This document shows, piece after piece, positions 1-7,223 of a stretch of DNA of 64,000 nucleotides (the first letter of the stretch is position 1; each line of letters starts with the position of its first letter). A program made the position numbers and the translations under genes. Under the pieces are notes generated by a model. It saw nothing but the letters and a program-made list of their open reading frames with translations. It was not told the origin of the DNA and made no database searches. Origin of the DNA: Rosenbergiella gaditana (GTDB taxonomy: Bacteria > Pseudomonadota > Gammaproteobacteria > Enterobacterales > Enterobacteriaceae); assembly GCF_018494065.1 (NCBI RefSeq), contig NZ_JABBFR010000012.1:1-64000 (forward strand), read 5' to 3'.

Positions 1-93
1 AACAATCTGCTTCTCACGCACAATAGAGCGACATGAAAAAGTCATCGGGGCCTTCATTGAAAAATATATGTTCTACTCATTGGAGTCATTACC
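1..93 (+). mobile_element. Right end of an IS1-family insertion sequence
   Basis: This is the 3' end of an IS1-type element cut by the window edge. Positions 1-75 are identical to 2022-2096, and 80-93 (TTGGAGTCATTACC) matches the known right terminal inverted repeat of IS1 isoforms. The rest of the element lies outside the window, so it cannot be said whether it is intact. Confidence 0.8.
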
Positions 94-127
94 CGCAAAA
101 CGTCGAGATAGTGTTCACTCCCCCTAA
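2..127 (+). CDS. insB: IS1 transposase InsB, C-terminal end (partial, 5' end outside window)
   Basis: Frame 2 reads the conserved C-terminus of IS1 InsB (TICFSRTIERHEKVIGAFIEKYMF) and runs to a stop at 125-127. It differs from the copy at 1762-2097, which stops right after the YMF motif. Here TAA is replaced by TAC, so the frame reads through the terminal repeat for ten or so further codons. In IS1 the active transposase is the InsAB' fusion made by frameshifting, and only the InsB' tail is visible here. The 5' part is beyond the window, so function cannot be judged. Confidence 0.65.
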   Translation, partial: TICFSRTIERHEKVIGAFIEKYMFYSLESLPAKRRDSVHSP

Positions 128-248
128 AATGAGACAGCTATAATTCGACAGTCCAATATAGACGGTATGCATTCGGTGAACCGCTTGTTTTTTCAGCGAT
201 GAAAACATATTGACGGAACTGTCGGGGGACATTTCTCCCGGAAATGAT

Positions 249-815
249 TTATGGAAAAAATTCATGCAACATTTTTTCTTTACCCAACGTGAATATTAAG
301 AAATCACTCTCTTTGAATTTATTTTCTTTGATGAGCTGGTGTTTTACTGTGTTAAATTTTTTTGTGTCGGTAAAGAAGAGTGCCGTTACATAATCTGAAT
401 CTATCAAATTCTGTTTTTCAGAAAGATGTACAACATCTTCGTAGCAACCTCTTTCCTTGCCTCCTAATCTTTGTGTTAACATGCATTGTGTCAGTAAATA
501 CGTGCGAATTGGTTTTTTTTCATAGAGAATCTTAAGGAAGTTAATTCCTTCTTTATAGTGTTTTTCGCCTATGAGACTATTAATATACATTAAAAGAATG
601 TCGGTATTTTCGGGATGTTTTTTGCGAATTGAATTAATTTTTAAAAGGATTTCGGTACTCTGCCTGGAGTCAGCCATAACTAGTTTTTCAACTAAATGAG
701 CTACCTCAGCTATAGGGCTGTTTTTGATTGAAAGAGGTTCAGGATAAGAATTTGTATAGCTGCACAGAAGAAAAAAAAGTGCCATTAATTTGAAAGGGGA
801 TAATATGGCTTTCAT
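249..815 (-). CDS. Hypothetical exported protein with TPR-like helical repeats
   Basis: I do not recognise this 188-residue protein. The first 25 residues look like a signal sequence: a Lys near the start, then the hydrophobic run LMALFFLLC. The Cys in that run is preceded by Leu, which is a poor lipobox. The mature part is Lys/Glu-rich and predicted largely helical. The segment around residues 55-110 (KHPENTDILLMYINSLIGEK and the paired helix after it) resembles tetratricopeptide repeats. It starts 1 nt after the stop of the 147-residue gene upstream, so the two are almost certainly co-transcribed. The pair lies between two IS1-family right ends and is more AT-rich than the chromosomal genes, which suggests acquisition. 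A partner or immunity role is possible but only inferred. Confidence 0.6.
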   Translation of the reverse strand: MKAILSPFKLMALFFLLCSYTNSYPEPLSIKNSPIAEVAHLVEKLVMADSRQSTEILLKINSIRKKHPENTDILLMYINSLIGEKHYKEGINFLKILYEKKPIRTYLLTQCMLTQRLGGKERGCYEDVVHLSEKQNLIDSDYVTALFFTDTKKFNTVKHQLIKENKFKESDFLIFTLGKEKMLHEFFP

Positions 816-816
816 A

Positions 817-1260
817 TTAAACCTGCTTGAATCTATTCAGTGAGATATAATGTGTTGCTTTCTTGGGGATTGGAGCTAGCGACCCCGTATATCCTGTGTT
901 TAAAACGTATCCGGTTTCTATTTTTAAAACGGGCTGAATTTTTTTGCTCGATTTTATAGTAAACTGGGTGGCTCCAATAAGAATTTCATCCTGAGTGAGA
1001 GCAAAAGATCTATCTCTGGAATCTAAAACGTGCTTTTTATGATCGATATTATTTTCAACTGTGCACCAGGGTTTAATCGCGCCTGATCCGTAAGCTCTGG
1101 CTGCATTACATAACATCGATGCGGATAAAAATAACTTTTTTTCTTCTTTTACATCACTTTCAGTTACATTCAGAAGCAAAGTATAAGATGCATGTAAAGC
1201 ACCGACCCCTTCGAGAGCCAAATAACCTAAAGTCGAAAACCTAAACGATTTTGTTGCCAT
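817..1260 (-). CDS. Hypothetical protein, first gene of a two-gene cassette
   Basis: This 147-residue protein is of unrecognised family. A strong ribosome-binding site (AAGGAGGA, about 5 nt before ATG) supports the start at 1260. There is no signal peptide or obvious membrane segment. It has two Cys residues (near 51 and 66) and mixed alpha/beta character. The downstream gene (249-815) starts 1 nt beyond its stop. Upstream in the same orientation is the integrase stub ending at 1341, so the cassette sits next to a site-specific recombinase, as mobile-island cargo often does. No function is assigned. Confidence 0.6.
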   Translation of the reverse strand: MATKSFRFSTLGYLALEGVGALHASYTLLLNVTESDVKEEKKLFLSASMLCNAARAYGSGAIKPWCTVENNIDHKKHVLDSRDRSFALTQDEILIGATQFTIKSSKKIQPVLKIETGYVLNTGYTGSLAPIPKKATHYISLNRFKQV

Positions 1261-1340
1261 TATATCCTCCTTGAAAAATCAATATAGCTCCTTGCGCCCC
1301 TTCCCTGAACGGTTATCCTCTGGAACGCCAAGGTTTAACT

Positions 1341-1696
1341 TTATGAATCTATGCCAATTTGTGCATTATGTGAACCTAAATTTGTTAAAGACATTAATTT
1401 CTCTTCCCATTGATCAATAATTTCACGTTTTTCTCTCAGGTAATCGTAACGATTATAGTGCTTGGTCGATACCCCCGGTTTTTTGTGATTTTGCAGCCGG
1501 TCGCGAATTTCTGAACTGATACCCATATTCCAGGCCAAAGTCTTAAACGTCCGTCTGATGTCACGAGGTGTGAAATTACTGAATCCGGTACGCTGGCAGA
1601 ATTTTCGCAACTGCTTACTATACTCAGCAGACAGCAAATGGCCTTCTTTGGTATTGCCGTGGAATAGAAATGCCGCGTCTGGGTATTTTTAATGTT
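1341..1696 (-). pseudogene. Tyrosine recombinase (phage/island integrase), C-terminal fragment
   Basis: Only the last 115 or so residues of a P4/lambda-type integrase remain. The fragment carries the catalytic-domain signature: the Arg of FTPRDIRRTF (usually HDLRRT), a His in LQNHKKPGVSTKHY, and the nucleophilic Tyr region HYNRYDY. The frame runs back to KYPDAAFLFHGN and then meets a TGA at about 1695, exactly where the 21-bp repeats begin. The N-terminal core-binding part and Arg I are missing. It probably drove integration of a genomic island whose remainder was lost. It cannot encode an active enzyme. Confidence 0.8.
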
Positions 1697-1753
1697 GGTT
1701 CAGTCTTACTTAATGTGGGTTCAAATCGTAATTTGGTTGGTTCACTTTTTGGG
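1691..1753. repeat. Three 21-bp spaced repeats centred on GGTTCA
   Basis: GGTTCA occurs at 1697, 1718 and 1739, exactly 21 bp apart, within similar surroundings (AATGTTGGTTCA, AATGTGGGTTCA, TTGGTTGGTTCA). The block sits exactly between the broken ends of the integrase fragment and the IS1 fragment. Either strand reads as a degenerate 7-residue repeat. Its origin is unknown. Confidence 0.55.
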
Positions 1754-1761
1754 GTCAGCCC

Positions 1762-2097
1762 AAGCACTGGCTTTGGTACGCATACAACACTAAAACAAGT
1801 GGCATTCTGGCTTATACATTCGGACCACGGACGGATGGTACCTGTCGTGAACTTCTGGCCCTGCTCACTCCGTTTAATATCGGCATGATAACAAGCGATG
1901 ACTGGGGACGTTATGCCAGAGAAGTACCAAAGGAGAAGCATCTGACAGGCAAACTATTCACTCAGCGTATTGAGCGTAACAATCTTACGCTAAGAACCCA
2001 TATCAAGCGTTTAGCCCGAAAAACAATCTGCTTCTCACGCACAATAGAGCGACATGAAAAAGTCATCGGGGCCTTCATTGAAAAATATATGTTCTAA
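1762..2097 (+). pseudogene. insB: IS1 transposase InsB, 5'-truncated copy
   Basis: The frame encodes the last 111 residues of IS1 InsB: KHWLWYAYNTKTSG, TFGPRTDG, LLALLTPFNIGM, SDDWGRYAREVP, FTQRIERNN, and a stop after EKYMF. The DDE-region Asp (TSDDWG) and the catalytic Glu (QRIERNNLT) are present. However, InsA and about the first third of InsB are gone, replaced by the 21-bp repeat block. It has the same orientation as the copy at the window start, and the last 75 bp of the two copies are identical. That points to recent gene conversion or recent insertion from the same source. Confidence 0.85.
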
Positions 2098-2100
2098 TAA

Positions 2101-2114
2101 TTGGAGTCATTATC
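2101..2114 (+). repeat. IS1 right inverted repeat of the truncated copy
   Basis: TTGGAGTCATTATC matches the right end at 80-93 in 13 of 14 positions. It marks the right boundary of the truncated IS1 copy. Confidence 0.6.
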
Positions 2115-2207
2115 CCCGTTCATCGAGCGTGAGCATTATGTACAATAACCGGATCTATATATTGAATACGTGACCTGTAATGATGATTAATGAAAAATTT
2201 CCTTTTT

Positions 2208-2654
2208 TTATTTTGGTATTACTCTGCCATTAGGATTTTGGATATACGTTTTATCGCCTATATTTATAAATGCGTCTCCATCGATGCTCCCTCTTACGAT
2301 TAATGCTATGCTGTTATAAACACATTTATTATGCTCGCCATTGGTATCATCAAAGCAGGTATAGTCATCAATTGAACCATTTGTGGTTCCTTTTGGTAAT
2401 TTTTCATAACCACTGAAATTCATGACGATTACTGTGAAGTTATCAGGAGTGTTGATAATATGATATTTATTCTGAATTGAGTCTTTGTTTTTCAACCACC
2501 AATTTAGTTTTCCATCCTTAGTCATCGGTAAATGTTCTACAAAAACCGCACCATTATCAACTCTGATTATTTTAGCTGGTCTTAGAGTAATCCATATGCA
2601 GTATGCTATTATTAAAAATACTAAAATTGCTCCAATCCTTTTATAGTTAAACAT
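2208..2654 (-). CDS. DUF943 family membrane-anchored protein
   Basis: This 148-residue protein matches my recollection of the enterobacterial DUF943 family. It has one N-terminal transmembrane segment (residues 6-24), then a short extracytoplasmic part with the family's features: VDNGAVFVEHLPMTKDGKLN, WWLKNKDSIQNKYHI, and paired Cys in DDYTCFDDTNGEHNKCVYN that could form a disulphide. It overlaps the 3' end of the upstream DUF3289 fragment by 8 nt. Family members often occur in arrays beside polymorphic-toxin or secretion-linked loci. That makes an immunity-type role thinkable, but nothing here proves it. The gene looks intact. Confidence 0.7.
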   Translation of the reverse strand: MFNYKRIGAILVFLIIAYCIWITLRPAKIIRVDNGAVFVEHLPMTKDGKLNWWLKNKDSIQNKYHIINTPDNFTVIVMNFSGYEKLPKGTTNGSIDDYTCFDDTNGEHNKCVYNSIALIVRGSIDGDAFINIGDKTYIQNPNGRVIPK

Positions 2655-2947
2655 TGTTTTCTCCTGTCAATGTTATGGTTGCTTCGAAATTTGTGAAAAA
2701 TGGCTTTTGAGCAACATCCTTAGCCCTCTGTAGAACGAACCATATTCTAAAGAAACTAATTGAGTTGAATTTAGCCTCTAAGATATCTTCTTTATCTAAG
2801 CCAAAATGGTCTTGTGCTCTATATTTGACAACCGCAGTATATTTATTGCCTTGGAAGGTCAAGCTTTCAATAGAAAATTCTGTGCTGTTTATGTCATGGA
2901 CGGTGATTCCCATACCATTGAGGCTCTCCGCTTTTTGACGCTAAAAA
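2647..2947 (-). pseudogene. DUF3289 family protein, C-terminal fragment
   Basis: The frame (ATG at 2913, open back to about 2948) encodes roughly 100 residues resembling the C-terminus of DUF3289 proteins: ITVHDINSTEFSIESL, YRAQDHFGLDKEDI, SFFRIWFVLQRAKD, KPFFTNFEATITL. The family's large N-terminal part is absent. Upstream, the DNA switches at about 2947 into the start of clcA in another frame, so this is a junction of two truncated genes. An internal ATG could still express the 88-residue tail. It overlaps the DUF943 gene, which suggests the two were originally one operon. Confidence 0.6.
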
Positions 2948-3148
2948 TAGTTCTCGGTGAAAGGTAATAAAATCTACCGTCTTAGCAAATCCTACCCCTA
3001 ATAACCCCACCAAACTCCCCACAATTGCGGAGAGAAGTAATATTTTAATCGATGCGGTATCACGAGTTAACAGCCGATGCATAATTCGATGGCGTCGTCT
3101 GGCTCGACGACTTAAGGAATGTTGCTTAATTTTTGCTTTCCGCATCAC
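2947..3148 (-). pseudogene. clcA: Chloride/proton antiporter ClcA, N-terminal fragment
   Basis: The first 67 residues match the N-terminus of ClC-type ClcA: a basic cytoplasmic head rich in Arg, then HRLLTRDTASIKILLLSAIV, GSLVGLLGVGFAKTVDF, which is the first membrane helix. Homology stops at about 2947, and the protein then reads 15 or so unrelated residues to a stop at 2894. ClC proteins need about 18 helices and over 400 residues, so this is a remnant. An insertion and deletion event that brought in the DUF3289/DUF943 DNA removed the rest. Confidence 0.7.
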
Positions 3149-3719
3149 TAATCCACATAAATTTATTATCTATCTGAACGATACGCTTATCCGTTGCAGA
3201 TCAAAAGCAGTTGTTTTAATCAGTTCTACGCACTAATCAGCGCGATATGAAGAGAAGTGGGATAGCGTTAAATGCATCCAGTTTCTGACTATCGTAAAGC
3301 CCTAAATAAATTTCAACGAGAGGACTCACTGTCTTACTACCAATATAGTGCCCCGCCACAAAGATAGTACTGAATAAATTTTTTAGCGTTAAATTTAAGG
3401 CTTCAGATAATTTGCGCCATTTGTTATGTCACAGAGGTATTGCCAACGCTCCCGAGTAAAACACAGTATTGATTATTACTTATGCAGGAAACTTAAAAAC
3501 GGCGCTATCCGTCCATGCCCACAGTCAAAAAATCCTACATTCACTGACTCAGACCGCATAATGCGGTCTTGTGTAGCATAAGCTATAGCCAAGTATTTCC
3601 CCTATACATTGCAGCAAGCACTGCCTCCCTGAGGGATTTGTGCTGGCTATCAGATTTGTATCGTTTAAATCTGGTAATAATTTATTAATCAACTATGGTT
3701 ATCGACAGGGGAGATTACA
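3149..3719. other. Gene-poor stretch with a decayed reading frame and a hairpin
   Basis: No intact gene is seen. The part next to 3149 should carry the old clcA promoter. On the minus strand, 3237-3428 is open for 63 codons without a start codon and reads like real protein (KWRKLSEALN, FVAGHYIGSKTVSPLVE). Its apparent continuation upstream lies in a different frame (TRERWQYLCDI). A perfect hairpin lies at 3551-3569 (AGACCGCA, TAA, TGCGGTCT), but no T-run follows on either strand. The stretch looks like eroded coding DNA. Confidence 0.45.
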
Positions 3720-4004
3720 ATGCAAAAATGTCAGATATGTAACAGTAAAAAAGTCACAGCGTGTGGTGCACGAAGGCTAAACTCGTTATTTCAAACGAGT
3801 GATTTTACACATTCTCACTGCGGTAAACTCTCCGGGGGATTTATCCGTGCGATTTTCCCTATTGCCGAATCTGTAATGAGAAATATTGAACAGTTACTGG
3901 GAATTCACGCTTTTAGACCGGCTATAGTTACTGAGATCTCACCCTCTGACGACGTGATACTCCTGTGTCGGGCTTGCGGCCTTTGGTATAAACCACAGCA
4001 TTGA
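3720..4004 (+). CDS. Small Cys-rich protein, possible zinc ribbon
   Basis: This 94-residue protein is not of a family I recognise. It opens with CQICNSKKVTAC and ends with LLCRACGLWY, giving two CxxC knuckles about 80 residues apart, plus single Cys near 15 and 34. Such paired CxxC motifs usually bind zinc. GGGGAG 6-7 nt upstream of ATG supports the start. The middle part (GGFIRAIFPIAESVMRNIEQ) is amphipathic. It stands alone between remnant DNA and the convergent nhaA. Possible roles include nucleic-acid binding or a protein-interaction zinc ribbon; both are guesses from motif type. Confidence 0.45.
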   Translation: MQKCQICNSKKVTACGARRLNSLFQTSDFTHSHCGKLSGGFIRAIFPIAESVMRNIEQLLGIHAFRPAIVTEISPSDDVILLCRACGLWYKPQH

Positions 4005-4053
4005 AGACGCCTTCTTTAAGAAGGAGCCCTCGATACCGCCCCCCCGATCAGCG

Positions 4054-5199
4054 TTATGTTCTCCCATTGCGACGATAGGCCACTTTCAAGAGCACCACGC
4101 CAACCACTGCCGACAGTAATGAGCCGCCCAACACCCCTATTTTTACTTCGTCTAGCAGTAAGGGAGCATTTGGGAACGCAAGCCCACCAATAAATAAGCT
4201 CATGGTAAAACCAATTCCACATAGCATCGCTACGCCATAAAATTGTAGGTTGCTCGCGCCTTTAGGTAATTGCGCGACCCCAAATTTGATCAACAGAAAA
4301 GCAATCAGGCCAATCCCAAGCTGTTTACCAACAAATAACCCGAGCATAATACCGAGCGGTACTGCGCTGAATAACTGGTCAGTGGTTACATGGATAAAAC
4401 TGACACCCGCATTCGCAAAACCAAAAATCGGGATAATCAAAAAGCTCACCCAAGGGGCAAGGCAGTGTTCAAGCTTGAGAAGGGGTGAGGCCTGCCCAAG
4501 TTTTTGCCCCGAGTGCGGAATACATAATGCGAGTATGACGCCTGCCACCGTCGCGTGGATCCCCGACTGATAAATGAAATACCACAATAATACACCTAAG
4601 GATAAGTAGAGGGGTAAGGCGATCACGCCACGCCGATTGAGTAACATCAAAATAATAACCGTTACTAAAGCGCCGCCAAGCATTTCACTATTAATCCCTG
4701 CTGTGTAAAACAACGCGATAATAATGACTGCCCCTAAATCATCAATGATTGCCAGTGCCGCTAAAAAAACTTTTAACGATGTCGGTACCTTGCTGCCAAG
4801 CAAAGATAATATCCCTAAAGAAAAGGCAATATCGGTTGCCGAGGGGATTGCCCAACCCGATAAGGTTTGGTGATCATGTCGATTAATCAGTAAATAGAGG
4901 GCAGCTGGAAACACCATTCCCCCCACCGCTGCCGCGCCTGGCAGAACACGTTGCGACCATTGTGCAAGCTGCCCGGTTAAGAACTCGCGTTTAATCTCTA
5001 AGCCAACCATTAAAAAGAATACGCTCATCAATACATCATTGACCCATTTTTCAATCGGCAAGCCGGCGATCGACGTGTGGATAAATGCAGAATAAACGTT
5101 TTCGCCGCCAGTATTACAGAGAATAATGGCCCCGAAAGAGGTGATAATAAGCAAAACCCCTGCCGCTAAGGGTGAATGCAAAAGCTTGTTCAAAGACAT
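4054..5199 (-). CDS. nhaA: Na+/H+ antiporter NhaA
   Basis: NhaA is an inner-membrane antiporter that exchanges one Na+ or Li+ for two H+ and controls sodium and pH tolerance. The protein has 381 residues, close to the E. coli length, with about 12 hydrophobic segments. The ion-binding aspartates are present: Asp123 in PSATDIAFSLG and Asp153/Asp154 in AIIDDLGAV, equivalent to Asp133, 163 and 164. The late conserved motif CGIGFTMSLFIGGLAF is also there. No nhaR regulator lies next to it, unlike E. coli. Divergent from it is the S66 peptidase gene, with about 200 bp between. Confidence 0.96.
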   Translation of the reverse strand: MSLNKLLHSPLAAGVLLIITSFGAIILCNTGGENVYSAFIHTSIAGLPIEKWVNDVLMSVFFLMVGLEIKREFLTGQLAQWSQRVLPGAAAVGGMVFPAALYLLINRHDHQTLSGWAIPSATDIAFSLGILSLLGSKVPTSLKVFLAALAIIDDLGAVIIIALFYTAGINSEMLGGALVTVIILMLLNRRGVIALPLYLSLGVLLWYFIYQSGIHATVAGVILALCIPHSGQKLGQASPLLKLEHCLAPWVSFLIIPIFGFANAGVSFIHVTTDQLFSAVPLGIMLGLFVGKQLGIGLIAFLLIKFGVAQLPKGASNLQFYGVAMLCGIGFTMSLFIGGLAFPNAPLLLDEVKIGVLGGSLLSAVVGVVLLKVAYRRNGRT

Positions 5200-5404
5200 A
5201 CAAAAATCCTAGGGTTAACAGTCCATGCTGAGGGCTAGTGTATAATAAACCGCGGGTTAGCACGATCATTGTCGGTAGGAATGAGTCATAACAAGAGCAG
5301 AGAATATTGATAAAAGCTATTCTTGCTATCATCAGGATATTTACAGTTAGCATTCCCTGCTTTATGGTTGAACCATCATCAGATTGGCGTTGAGGTTCTT
5401 TACA

Positions 5405-6427
5405 GTGAAAGCTCCCTCTCCTTTACTCGCTCCTCGATTAGCCTTGGGCGATACCATTGGTTTTTTCTCACCCTCCTCACCCGTGACGGTGAGCGCTCCA
5501 GAACGTTTTACCCGTGCTAAACATTTTCTAGAAAAAAAAGGCTTTTTACTTCACGCTGGGCGACTCACTGGGCAATCGGATTACTATCGTTCCGGCACAA
5601 TTCAAGACAGAGCAGCAGAATTAAATCAGCTCATTCGTGACCCGAAAGTGCGTTGTATTATGTCCACCATCGGGGGTAACAATAGTAATGCCCTGCTACC
5701 GTACATTGATTACGATGCGTTGCGACAGGATCCAAAAATCATCATTGGCTACTCGGATGTCACAGCCCTGTTAGCAGGCATTTATGCAAAAACCGGCCTC
5801 ATCACCTTTTATGGCCCAGCGCTGGTTGCCTCATTTGGTGAGTTAGCCCCTCTGGTTGAACACACCTACCATAGTTTTCACACTATTTGCCTCACCCAGC
5901 CCAAGCTACCTTACCCCTATTCGCTGCCGGAATATTGGACTGATGAGCGGTTAAACTGGGACCATATAGAAGCGGACAGAGGCAAAACACTCTATAAAAA
6001 TCAGTGTGAGTTCATCGGCAGTGGCACTGTTCAAGGGCGGGTGCTGGGGGGAAATTTAAACACCTTATCGGGTATTTTTGGTACACCTTGGATGCCCAGC
6101 ATCCATCATGGCGATATTCTGTTTATCGAAGATAGCCTCAAGAATATTGCTACGGTTGAACGTTCTTTTTCTCACCTTAAACTGAGTGGCATTTTCGATA
6201 AAGTCAGCGCAATTATACTCGGCAAACATGAGCAATTTGATGCGGCAGACAGTGGTCGGCAGCCTATTGATGTACTGCGAGAGGTGCTTGGTGGTCAAAC
6301 TATCCCGATCGTTAATGGCTTCGATTGTTGCCATACCCACCCAATGCTCACCCTGCCCCTGGGGACGAAAATTAAGATTGATTTTGATCAGCGTTCGATC
6401 AGTCTTATCGAGCGTTATTTAACCTAG
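5405..6427 (+). CDS. S66-family serine peptidase (MccF / LD-carboxypeptidase like)
   Basis: This belongs to the LD-carboxypeptidase/MccF family. Members cleave the murein L,D-tetrapeptide (LdcA) or detoxify aminoacyl-nucleotide antibiotics such as microcin C (MccF). The catalytic Ser lies in IGYSDVTALL (residue 117 with a GTG start at 5405). The Glu is in LFIEDSLKNIATVE and the His in CCHTHPMLTLPLG. These match the Ser-Glu-His triad. Length (340 residues) and the long middle segment (YSLPEYWTDERLNWD) are closer to MccF than to the roughly 300-residue LdcA, so I lean to MccF-like. GTG at 5405 is preferred over the TTG at 5384 because GAGG lies 10 nt upstream of it. Confidence 0.8.
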   Translation: MKAPSPLLAPRLALGDTIGFFSPSSPVTVSAPERFTRAKHFLEKKGFLLHAGRLTGQSDYYRSGTIQDRAAELNQLIRDPKVRCIMSTIGGNNSNALLPYIDYDALRQDPKIIIGYSDVTALLAGIYAKTGLITFYGPALVASFGELAPLVEHTYHSFHTICLTQPKLPYPYSLPEYWTDERLNWDHIEADRGKTLYKNQCEFIGSGTVQGRVLGGNLNTLSGIFGTPWMPSIHHGDILFIEDSLKNIATVERSFSHLKLSGIFDKVSAIILGKHEQFDAADSGRQPIDVLREVLGGQTIPIVNGFDCCHTHPMLTLPLGTKIKIDFDQRSISLIERYLT

Positions 6428-6524
6428 AATATTATTCTTAATGTGGATAATGAACCCGGTACTACTAGGGGGAGTGACCGGGTAACGGCGATAACTGCCA
6501 ACTATTCTCCCCTCCAACTTCACG

Positions 6525-6542
6525 CATAAACGTTCGTTTATG
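6525..6542. repeat. 18-bp palindrome upstream of the resolvase
   Basis: CATAAACG-TT-CGTTTATG is a perfect dyad. A second inverted repeat follows at 6582-6602 (ATTGCAA, 7 nt, TTGCAAT). Dyads upstream of a serine-resolvase gene are what subsites of a res site look like, so these may be its old binding sites. This is inferred from position and symmetry only. Confidence 0.35.
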
Positions 6543-6631
6543 TAACCATCCCCGTCCCAACGTAACGTTGCGGCCTTATACATTGCAAAAATGTATTGCA
6601 ATATAAAATCAAATGGCAACAGGAAATCGCA

Positions 6632-7223
6632 ATCACGCTCATCGGATACGCCCGGGTTTCGACACAGGAGCAGGAGACTCAGTCTCAGATATCAGCACTA
6701 AAGTCAGCCGGGTGTGAATTGAGATTCTAGGAGAAAGCTTCGGGAGGACGATGGGATCGACCCGAGCTACAACGTCTTTTGCAGCAGCTACGTAAAGGTG
6801 ATCAGGTTATTGTATGGAAACTGGATCGTCTTTCCCGTTCTCTGAAGGATTTATTGTTGACGCTAGAGAAGATTGAAAACACGGGGGCTGATTTCCGCAG
6901 TATTACCGAAAATATTGACACATCCACTCCGGCAGGAAGGATGATGATGCAGATCGTTGGCTCCTTTGCTGAATTTGAACGCGCCATGCTTCGTGAACGG
7001 ACAAAGAACGGGCTTGCGGCGGCACGCCAGGAAGGTCGGGTTGGCGGACGGCGCCCCAAATTAACGCCACAGCAGCAAAAAGAGATTATCTTGCTCGTCA
7101 CGTCGGGCCATAAAACAGGCGCTGATGCCGCCCGCCTGTTCCGCGTTCACCCTTCCACCCGTTGTACGACTCCTAGCCAGACACCGCATGGGTGAAAGCA
7201 TATCAACACAGGCACCATATTAA
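6632..7223 (+). pseudogene. Tn3-type serine resolvase, inactivated by three lesions
   Basis: The frame encodes a whole resolvase/invertase: IGYARVSTQEQETQ with the catalytic Ser, VWKLDRLSRSLKDLL, AEFERAMLRERTKNGL, then a C-terminal helix-turn-helix (GADAARLFRVHPST). Three defects are visible. The expected start codon reads ATC at 6632, behind a ribosome site. An in-frame amber TAG lies at 6728-6730. One extra C in 7157-7160 shifts the frame inside the recognition helix; past it the old frame continues RLLARHRMG to a TAA at 7221. A start at 6779 could give a truncated product lacking the catalytic Ser. It is a dead remnant of a transposon. Confidence 0.85.

Noticed and set aside
112..233. Possible short IS-like piece (TGTTCACTCCCCC ... 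CTGTCGGGGGACA)
   Set aside because: The ends are only loosely inverted (CCCCC versus GGGGG inside), and I could not match it to a family; not enough for an annotation.
1624..1941. Open frame on the minus strand with EPT heptad-like repeats
   Set aside because: It is the antisense of the 21-bp repeats and of the IS1 fragment; it has no ribosome site and no family match. Its reverse (1670-1888) is rejected for the same reason.
3551..3569. Hairpin AGACCGCA-TAA-TGCGGTCT as a terminator
   Set aside because: The stem is perfect, but neither side has a T-run and no gene ends next to it.
4016..4222. Open frame overlapping the nhaA end
   Set aside because: Shadow frame within nhaA; composition (WRGALESGL, SRAPS) is not protein-like and no start signal is seen.
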